64,000 bases of DNA from positions 1 through 64,000 of the forward strand of contig CAMVMX010000013.1 in NCBI GenBank assembly GCA_947168665.1, written 5' to 3'. Below the pieces are notes generated by a model. That model was not told where the DNA came from. It searched no databases and worked only from the letters and a program-made list of their open reading frames with translations. Both the position numbers and the translations under genes were made by a program. Position 1 is the stretch's first letter; every line of letters begins with the position of its first letter. The DNA comes from an uncultured Bacteroidales bacterium. Lineage in GTDB: Bacteria; Bacteroidota; Bacteroidia; Bacteroidales; P3. This document shows, piece by piece, positions 58,031 to 64,000 of the stretch.

Positions 58031-60967
58031 ATGAGACATACGAGGACTTTTATGATAGTTTTGCTGGCGGTAGCCCTTTTTTCAGGATGCCAGCAGGGAC
58101 TGAGCCGTTACGTGAACCCCTTGGTGGGTACTGACGGACATGGACACACCTACCCGGGTGCTATAGTCCCTTTCGGGCAGATACAGCCCAGTCCGGACAC
58201 CCGTCTGCAAGGTTGGGACGGCTGCAGCGGCTACCACTACAGCGATGACACCCTCTACGGCTTCAGTCACACACACCTCAACGGCACAGGTTGTGAGGAC
58301 TATGGCGACATCCTGCTCATGCCAGTTGCCGCCGAGGGCAAAGAGTGGCATTTCTCACAGGACATGCCGCAGTCTGAGTTTCGCTCGCCTTTCAGCCACA
58401 GGGGCGAAAAAGCCTCGCCAGGCTACTACCGCGTTGTGCTGGACCGTAGCCGCATTATGGTCGAACTCACTACTTCCGAGCGTGTGGCCTGCCACCGCTA
58501 CACCTTTCCGGGCCGGGGACTCAAAGGTTTCGTCGTCGACCTGCGCCACCGCGACAAGGTAATCAGCGCCGGGTTCCACCGCCGGGGCGACACCATCCTC
58601 ACTGGTTGGCGCGAAAGCAACGCCTGGAATCCCGACCAGTGGTGCTTCTTCGCCCTACAGTGCAGCCAGCCTATCGAAGAGGTCAAGTATTTCGATGGCG
58701 GCAAGAAAGCCCTCGTTGTCCTGCCCGAAAATTGTAAGGATGTCGAAGTGTACGTGTCCATCTCGGGTGTTGATGCCGACGGGGCTTGCCGCAACCTTGC
58801 CACCCGCCAGGGACGCACTTTCACCAATCTCCGCGCCGATGCCCATAACCGCTGGGAAGAGGCTCTGGGCAAAATTCAAGTCGAAGGCGGCACGCGCACC
58901 CAGCGCCGCAACTTCTATACCGCACTCTACCACACCTACACCTCGCCCTATCTTTGGAGCGATGTCGATGGGCGCTACCGTGGCATGAACGACACTATCT
59001 ACCATAGCGACAAGCCGGTCTACACCGTCTTCTCCCTCTGGGACACCTACCGCACCCTCCATCCCCTCATGACCATCCTCGAACCCAGCATCACTGAGGA
59101 CTGGATTGCCACCATGCTCGACCAATACGACAAAGGCGGCGAGTTGACCATGTGGGAGCTTTCCGCCCACGAAACCCATTGCATGATTGGCTACCATGCC
59201 TGCCCCGTCATCCTCACCGCCCAACAGGCGGGCATCCTTGACCAGTGGACCGACCGTCGTCGCCTTGCGCTGCTCGACGCCATGATAGCCACCTCCAACC
59301 GCACCGAAGCCCATCAGGCCTACGCCGCGCAGGGCTATCTCGACAGCCAGACCGACAACGAATCGGTATCCAAAACCCTCGAGTATGCCTACGACGACTG
59401 GTGCATAGCCCGCTATGCCCAGCATGAGATGATGCGCGGAGTGTTCAAACCCGACACCTCCGCCACCTACCGCCGCCTGCAGGACATCTACACCACCTAC
59501 ATGCGCCGTGCCCAGTCATGGCAGAACATCATGGACCCCGACGGCTTCATGCGCGCCCGCCGCAACGGAGGCTTCATCACCCCCTTCAACCCCACCGAGG
59601 TCAACAACCACTACACGGAGGCCAACAGCTGGCAGTACAGCTCCTACGTGCCACACGACGTGGCAGGCTGGATTGCCCAGCACGGCGGGAAAAAGCGTGC
59701 CGAAGCCTTCCTCGACTCTCTCTTCAACTCCAGCAGCCAGACCACCGGCCGCGACCAGAGCGACATCACCGGCATGATTGGCCAATACGCCCACGGCAAC
59801 GAACCCTCACACCATGCCGCCTATCTCTACGCCTACCTTGACGCCCCCGACAAGTTGGACAACACTGTCCACCGTATACTGGATGAGCTCTATACACCCC
59901 ATCCCGACGGCCTTTGCGGCAACGAGGACTGCGGACAGATGAGCGCTTGGTACGTCATGAGCGCCATGGGATTCTACCCCCTCTGCCCCGGCAGCGGCGA
60001 GTACGTCACCGTCACACCCCTCTTCGACCGCGTCACCATCCACACCGGACGGGAGGACATACTCATCGCCAAGTCCGACTGGAAACCGGGTCTTTTCTGG
60101 GACGGTAAAACCTTCGCCTCCCAGTCCTCCAACCTCTTCCCGAAAGACCTTCGCACACCGCCCGCCCCTTGGTTCTCCGACTGGCAGCAACGTTTCAAAG
60201 ATTCCACCTTTGTGTCCCTTGCCGTGCGTGGTGCCATTCCTGCCTCTGACAGTGCAGCCGGCTCCGTCGCCCCCCGTATCTACTATACCACCGACGGCCG
60301 TACCCCCGACACCAACGCTATTCTCTACCAAAGCCCCATCCTGGTCAAGAATGATGCCACACTCCGCGCCGTATCCTATGACCCGCAAAGTGGCCGATAC
60401 AGCCCCGTGGTCCAGCAGAGCCTCACCCGCTTCATTGCCGACAAACGTCTGCGCTACATTACTCGTCCCGCTCCGCAGTACGAGGAGAACGGCTCCGAAG
60501 GCCTCATTGACCGTCTCTACGGAACTCCCAACTACCGCATCGGCGGCTGGCAGGGCTGGCAGGGCGACATGGAAGTCGTAGTCGACCTCCTGCAGAGCAA
60601 AACCGTCACCAGCGTGGCCGTTGACTGTCTCGACAACATGAAGAGTTGGATTTTCTTCCCGACCCGTATCGAAGTCAGCCTGTCCACCGACGGGCAGCAC
60701 TTTACCCCCTGGACTCAGCTGGACAACAAAGAGTTCCAACCTGTCCGCGAGCGGCAGGAAGAGAGCGTGCAACACAAATTCGTCTGCCGCGGACCTTACG
60801 CCACGGCCCGTTATGTCAAAATCAAAGCCATAAACTTTGGTCCGTTGCCCGACTGGCACATCAGTGCTGGCGAACAGGCATGGCTCTTTGTCGATGAGAT
60901 AGAAGTTGGAAGCCATTTGGCAACCTTCTTCTCCTCATTCTCAGACGAGGGCGAAGCGACCCACTAA
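58031..60967 (+). CDS. GH92 family alpha-mannosidase, lipoprotein
   Basis: This 978-aa protein has a signal peptide with lipobox ALFSGC (Cys20), so it is probably membrane-anchored. The GH92 domain runs to about residue 700, starting YVNPLVGTDGHGHTYPGA, with HTHLNGTGCEDYGD and the conserved GNEPSHHAAYLYAY active-site region. A chitobiase-like C-terminal repeat (YYTTDGRTPDT) and an F5/8 type C carbohydrate-binding domain follow to the end. GH92 enzymes are calcium-dependent exo-alpha-mannosidases that trim high-mannose N-glycans or yeast mannan. It lies between a ROK kinase and a small lipoprotein gene. Confidence 0.95.
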   Translation: MRHTRTFMIVLLAVALFSGCQQGLSRYVNPLVGTDGHGHTYPGAIVPFGQIQPSPDTRLQGWDGCSGYHYSDDTLYGFSHTHLNGTGCEDYGDILLMPVAAEGKEWHFSQDMPQSEFRSPFSHRGEKASPGYYRVVLDRSRIMVELTTSERVACHRYTFPGRGLKGFVVDLRHRDKVISAGFHRRGDTILTGWRESNAWNPDQWCFFALQCSQPIEEVKYFDGGKKALVVLPENCKDVEVYVSISGVDADGACRNLATRQGRTFTNLRADAHNRWEEALGKIQVEGGTRTQRRNFYTALYHTYTSPYLWSDVDGRYRGMNDTIYHSDKPVYTVFSLWDTYRTLHPLMTILEPSITEDWIATMLDQYDKGGELTMWELSAHETHCMIGYHACPVILTAQQAGILDQWTDRRRLALLDAMIATSNRTEAHQAYAAQGYLDSQTDNESVSKTLEYAYDDWCIARYAQHEMMRGVFKPDTSATYRRLQDIYTTYMRRAQSWQNIMDPDGFMRARRNGGFITPFNPTEVNNHYTEANSWQYSSYVPHDVAGWIAQHGGKKRAEAFLDSLFNSSSQTTGRDQSDITGMIGQYAHGNEPSHHAAYLYAYLDAPDKLDNTVHRILDELYTPHPDGLCGNEDCGQMSAWYVMSAMGFYPLCPGSGEYVTVTPLFDRVTIHTGREDILIAKSDWKPGLFWDGKTFASQSSNLFPKDLRTPPAPWFSDWQQRFKDSTFVSLAVRGAIPASDSAAGSVAPRIYYTTDGRTPDTNAILYQSPILVKNDATLRAVSYDPQSGRYSPVVQQSLTRFIADKRLRYITRPAPQYEENGSEGLIDRLYGTPNYRIGGWQGWQGDMEVVVDLLQSKTVTSVAVDCLDNMKSWIFFPTRIEVSLSTDGQHFTPWTQLDNKEFQPVRERQEESVQHKFVCRGPYATARYVKIKAINFGPLPDWHISAGEQAWLFVDEIEVGSHLATFFSSFSDEGEATH

Positions 60968-61001
60968 ATCCACAAAACATTTAATCACACATCCCACCAT
61001 C

Positions 61002-61250
61002 ATGAAAAAACTCATCATAGCATTAGTCATCCTGTCGGCACTCGGCCTCACCTCCTGCAACACCAAAGACTGCCGTTGCTACGAACTGGTTGGAGGCCGT
61101 TGGACCGGCCCGCGTACCAACATCACATCCGCCGGCACCCCATGCAGTTCGCTCAACAACCGTACAGTTGTATGCAACGAGATGGAAGACCCCATCCTCA
61201 ACCCCGACGACATCGGTGTTGATTCCAAGCGCAAGCAACCTGCATCTTAA
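61002..61250 (+). CDS. Small Cys-containing lipoprotein
   Basis: This 82-aa protein starts MKKLIIALVILSALGLTSC, a signal peptide with a lipobox before Cys19. The mature part is short and hydrophilic with four more cysteines (DCRCYEL, GTPCSSL, VVCNEM), which could form disulfides outside the cytoplasm. I do not recognise its family. The start at 61002 is chosen for the signal peptide; the frame is open upstream into the GH92 gene. It starts 34 nt after the GH92 stop, so it is probably co-transcribed and may be an accessory surface protein. Confidence 0.75.
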   Translation: MKKLIIALVILSALGLTSCNTKDCRCYELVGGRWTGPRTNITSAGTPCSSLNNRTVVCNEMEDPILNPDDIGVDSKRKQPAS

Positions 61251-61816
61251 ACCTATTCCCGCCAGCCAAGGAACTGGGATGACTCTCTTTTTGGGGAGAA
61301 AAGTGCTATTGGTCAGTATTTTGTCTTATAGCAGAGGAGTGTAATTGTGCGTTGCTGTCGGGTTCATTTCGCTTGTATAATTGTCTGAGTGACTACTTAC
61401 TATTAGTTGGGGGCAGTTGCCCCTTGCAAAACTGATAGTGAGAGGTGTCTTTTGGCATGCTCTTTGAAAATCTATGTGGCCGCACTTCCTTGGATTGCAG
61501 TGATTATCAATTATTATGGCTTGTTTTTTGGGTGGAGTTTCTTGTCGAAATAATCTGGGACAGCCCGTTTGCCTAAATTGAGAGTCGCTTGGCGGTCCTA
61601 TAGTATAGGCTTGCCGTTTCGTTGATTGTTAAAAATGCCATTATTTAATGGCTGATAGTAGGGTTGGTTACGCCCGTCTTGGGGTTTTGTGTATTGATTT
61701 TTTTTTGATATATTGTTTTTTCAATGTATTTTTGCATTTGAACTACTGCTGGCTTGGTTAAAGGATTCCACCATGCAACTGTATTTAAAAGCGAATCCAT
61801 GATTTATTTTACTCTT
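61251..61816. other. 566-nt AT-rich intergenic region
   Basis: No gene is supported. Base composition shifts to AT-rich here and stays so to about 63.3 kb. A full promoter match lies at its right-hand end (61704-61734). No terminator with a clear T-tract is seen after the small lipoprotein gene. Confidence 0.55.
61704..61734 (+). promoter_or_regulatory. Consensus promoter of the AT-rich two-gene island
   Basis: TTTG (61704-61707), 19 nt, then TATTTTTG (61727-61734): a full Bacteroidetes match. The start near 61740 leaves about 76 nt before the lipoprotein ATG. Confidence 0.8.
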
Positions 61817-62034
61817 ATGAAATACTCATTTAATACAAAGTTCAAGTTGTCAATGCTGGCTGCAACAGCCATGTTTTTTTTATGTGCTTGTACTAAGCAA
61901 GACAGGGCCGACTACTACATTCTAAAACGAGTGATGGCAAATATGTAGTTGCCCCCAAATACGCAAGAGCTGAAATTTCAATTGTAGCCAATGCAGGTAT
62001 TTTGTATGAATTATTAAGTTCAATGTATGAGTAG
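61817..62034 (+). pseudogene. Small lipoprotein gene with a frameshift
   Basis: The frame from 61817 (MKYSFNTKFKLSMLAAT, lipobox ending CAC) stops at 61948. At the AAAA run near 61920 the next frame continues with protein-like sequence (TSDGKYVVAPKYARAE...ILYELLSSMYE) to a stop at 62032-62034. That stop overlaps the ATG of the TlpA-like gene, as expected for a translationally coupled intact gene of about 72 codons. A one-base indel in the A-run, real or a sequencing error, would explain it. The family is unknown. Confidence 0.65.
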
Positions 62035-63256
62035 AGCTTTTTTTGTAATTAATGCGATAGTGTTTGTGTGTGTCTTGAATATTGAAGGGCACACACAAAC
62101 ACAGCCTTTTTCAAGATGGGATGATAGTATTCATCACAACTTGGCACGCTTGGACTCGTGGTCGTTTGATTTAGTAGGATTATCTTATGACAATGACACG
62201 CATAACCCAGACACTATTTTGATGTTTCATGTGGATGCTTCTGCAGACCGGACCGATTTACTGTCCGATTATGAGTCAGTTCGCTTCCGCAAAGATAGCA
62301 TGTGGGTTGTCGACCATCTGAACGGAAGCTTTTCTTTTGGTCCAACAGCAGCCGACACGATTCGAGGTTTGAGTCCCTTGCACCTCGTATTTGCCAATCA
62401 TTATTTGGGCGATTTAGGTTACTCGGCATATTGGTTTTCTTTCCCACGCATATTTCGTAGTAACAACTTGTCGGACAGGGATACTTTTGTTAATGGTCAA
62501 TTATATAAACTCCTACAGGAAAATTGTCAACGCTCATGGATGTTTAATTCCGAAACAGGAGAGTATGATATACCAATATATGACACGGTTTACTATTTTT
62601 TGGATACTGCTACTATGTGGGTGGAACAAGTTGATGTGCATAACTCCCACTCCCGCTCCCACTATAGGTTTGCTGCGCTGAATATTAACGAGAATAAGAA
62701 TAAGGATAATCACGACATATTCGCTGCTGACAACCCCCAGTACATTGATTATGAAGAGTATCATTTGCCCTATCAAATCCCAAGTTCTATAGTGTTGATT
62801 ACAAATGAGGATTCTGCCGAATCCCCCACCAGTTTATTTAATTTCCCATTGGTTAATGTTGAGGGGGATACTCTTCGGCTGAAAGATACAACTGGATGGA
62901 AGCTGATCAATTTCTGGAACTATTCCTGCGGTGCCTGTATTAGACATTTCAAGCAGATGCAAGATGAGATAAAAACTCAAGGATATAGAGACTTTGAGCA
63001 TGAGGGTATAAGTCTTTATTGCGTCAATTACCTTTCGGGCAACACTCAAAAATTTCACGATTTTGTGCGCAGGTATGGTATGGAAGATATTGGCTATTCG
63101 GCCCGTGACTTGAACTGTGTAAACATTCAATACACTCCCTACTTTCTTTTGTTTGCTCCGAATGGAGATTTGGTATTCGAAGGTCAGTACAAGAATACGA
63201 GGTCTTTATTGCGGACTAAACGTAGCTATGAACGCCGTCACAGAAGAGGGTTTTAA
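62027..63256 (+). CDS. Secreted TlpA/ResA-like thioredoxin-fold protein
   Basis: This 409-aa protein has a signal peptide (MSRAFFVINAIVFVCVLNIEG) and an N-terminal domain of about 240 residues of unknown fold. A C-terminal thioredoxin-like domain (about 275-400) shows LINFWNYSCGACIRHF, a CxxC redox pair, and the cis-Pro region YTPYFLLFAPNGDLVFEG. Such proteins act in the periplasm on disulfides of exported proteins or in cytochrome assembly. Codon use is AT-rich, unlike the flanking genes. Its ATG overlaps the end of the frameshifted lipoprotein gene, so the two form one operon. Confidence 0.87.
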   Translation: MSRAFFVINAIVFVCVLNIEGHTQTQPFSRWDDSIHHNLARLDSWSFDLVGLSYDNDTHNPDTILMFHVDASADRTDLLSDYESVRFRKDSMWVVDHLNGSFSFGPTAADTIRGLSPLHLVFANHYLGDLGYSAYWFSFPRIFRSNNLSDRDTFVNGQLYKLLQENCQRSWMFNSETGEYDIPIYDTVYYFLDTATMWVEQVDVHNSHSRSHYRFAALNINENKNKDNHDIFAADNPQYIDYEEYHLPYQIPSSIVLITNEDSAESPTSLFNFPLVNVEGDTLRLKDTTGWKLINFWNYSCGACIRHFKQMQDEIKTQGYRDFEHEGISLYCVNYLSGNTQKFHDFVRRYGMEDIGYSARDLNCVNIQYTPYFLLFAPNGDLVFEGQYKNTRSLLRTKRSYERRHRRGF

Positions 63257-63350
63257 TACGATTCAGTTATGGCTTACGCGCTTTTGGCTCTGCTGCTTTT
63301 GTCACCAATGGAGTTCTCATTATAAGGTTTTGGCTCGAATCATGCGGCAG

Positions 63351-63380
63351 TGGAATCGGTTGACGGAGTCAAAGATTCCA
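63351..63380. repeat. 7-nt inverted repeat after the TlpA-like gene
   Basis: TGGAATC (63351-63357) and GATTCCA (63374-63380) are perfect complements with a 16-nt loop, followed on the plus strand by an AT-rich stretch. A weak terminator is possible. The 251-nt gap to the next gene otherwise shows nothing. Confidence 0.3.
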
Positions 63381-63507
63381 TTATAATATTTTAGCCCCAA
63401 GCGGCCCAGAATCATCGCGCGATGTCTTGGGCAAAAAATAGGCAGGTATTAGCCGGTCTGAGTTTGTCCGATATTTGGTTGCAACGGTGCGCGAGGTGGC
63501 GTCAGGA

Positions 63508-64000
63508 TTATTTCGATCGGGGACTTCTCTTGACAGGAGTCTGGGTGAGGATAATGGCGTTGGCGACGGGGCGTTGGCCAGCGGTGTCGAAGCGGCCGTT
63601 GTCCGAGGGGTGGTTGACGATGCCTTCGTTGCCGCGGTCTTTGATGTACATGGTGGTGGAGCCACCGCCGTCCAGGTTGACCGCGTCGCAGCACCCCAAC
63701 CACCGCATGACCCTTGTCAGTTCGGGCAGGCTCAGGCCCTCGGCTTCGCGCGAGTGGCGGCCGTCGACTACGAGCAGCACCACTGTCCCGTCAGGCTTGA
63801 GTCCGATGGCGGTGCGGTTGTGGCGGCCATAGACGAAGTGGCGGTCCATCCGCTGCGGGATGTCCATCCCTTTGCGTATCAGCATGGGCCCGGCGGTCAT
63901 GATGTTGCTGTCGGGCAGGGCCCGCTCGGCCATGCGGCTGCTGTCCGGCACCAGGAAGCGGGGACGGCGTGTGGGGGTGAGCCGGATGGTGGCATATTGG
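63508..64000 (-). CDS. Phosphodiester glycosidase (NAGPA-type) domain protein, partial
   Basis: The frame is open to the right edge, so the 5' part is missing; about 164 residues are visible. It carries the C-terminal signature of the phosphodiester glycosidase/exopolysaccharide-type domain (PF09992): RTAIGLKPDGTVVLLVVDGRH, LTRVMRWLGCCDAVNLDGGGSTTMYI and PVANAIIL at the end. NAGPA enzymes cleave a sugar off a phosphodiester; bacterial relatives often act on surface or host glycans. The ORF can be read from a GTG at 63951, but upstream in-frame sequence (TIRLTPTRRPRFLV) shows the protein continues. Confidence 0.85.
   Translation of the reverse strand, partial: QYATIRLTPTRRPRFLVPDSSRMAERALPDSNIMTAGPMLIRKGMDIPQRMDRHFVYGRHNRTAIGLKPDGTVVLLVVDGRHSREAEGLSLPELTRVMRWLGCCDAVNLDGGGSTTMYIKDRGNEGIVNHPSDNGRFDTAGQRPVANAIILTQTPVKRSPRSK

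Noticed and set aside
63269..63325. Tiny hydrophobic ORF (18 codons, MAYALLALLLL...)
   Set aside because: It is a short shadow just past the TlpA-like gene with no supporting context.

Overview
The window looks like a chromosomal segment of a Bacteroidales-type member of the phylum Bacteroidota. The evidence is type IX secretion (T9SS) C-terminal sorting domains on secreted proteins, the Bacteroidetes promoter pattern (TTG or TTTG, a 19-20 nt gap, then TAnnTTTG) in front of several genes, a GH92 lipoprotein mannosidase, and house-keeping proteins of Bacteroidetes type. Most of it is moderately to highly GC-rich. There are AT-rich intergenic patches, and one AT-rich two-gene island at about 61.7-63.3 kb. 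I see no rRNA, tRNA, CRISPR array, prophage or transposase.

Layout. (1) 1-20984, minus strand: two giant tandem paralogues, >3,690 and 3,061 aa, built from MAM-like/jelly-roll modules alternating with fibronectin type III modules. The second ends in a T9SS sorting domain; the first runs off the left edge. (2) 21.2-29.1 kb, minus: a PLP aminotransferase, a DUF1573 protein, a CapD/WbpM-like nucleotide-sugar dehydratase, a HAD hydrolase, RfbB, a third T9SS cargo protein and a degraded small secreted peptide. (3) 29.5-31.4 kb: htpG. (4) 31.8-33.5 kb, plus: a preQ1-I riboswitch, a queuosine-precursor transporter, queF, then rpmE2 with a structured leader. (5) 33.5-46.7 kb: a surface-glycan block. 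A minus-strand operon runs TviB-type dehydrogenase, WbpB, glycosyltransferase, WbpE/PorR-type aminotransferase, glycosyltransferase, WbpI-type 2-epimerase and a YdiJ-like FAD/Fe-S dehydrogenase. Beside it are an O-antigen ligase/polymerase-like protein and a divergent WecA-like initiating transferase. (6) 46.9-56.8 kb, minus: serS, mnmE, a small membrane protein, uvrA, fba, ispE and phoH. (7) 56.9-61.3 kb, plus: a ROK kinase, a GH92 alpha-mannosidase and a small lipoprotein. (8) 61.7-63.3 kb, plus: a frameshifted small lipoprotein overlapping a TlpA-like thioredoxin protein. (9) Right edge: a partial phosphodiester-glycosidase (NAGPA) gene on the minus strand.

How it may fit together. T9SS cargo in Porphyromonas gingivalis is anchored to A-LPS through a sugar made by a Wbp/Vim pathway. 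This window carries T9SS cargo and, 16-22 kb away, most of such a pathway. It lacks the WbpD/VimA acyltransferase step. The clearest regulatory element is the preQ1-I riboswitch at 31835-31868, in front of two queuosine-related genes. The most unusual coding content is the giant repeat proteins and a recurring second beta-sandwich module within them.
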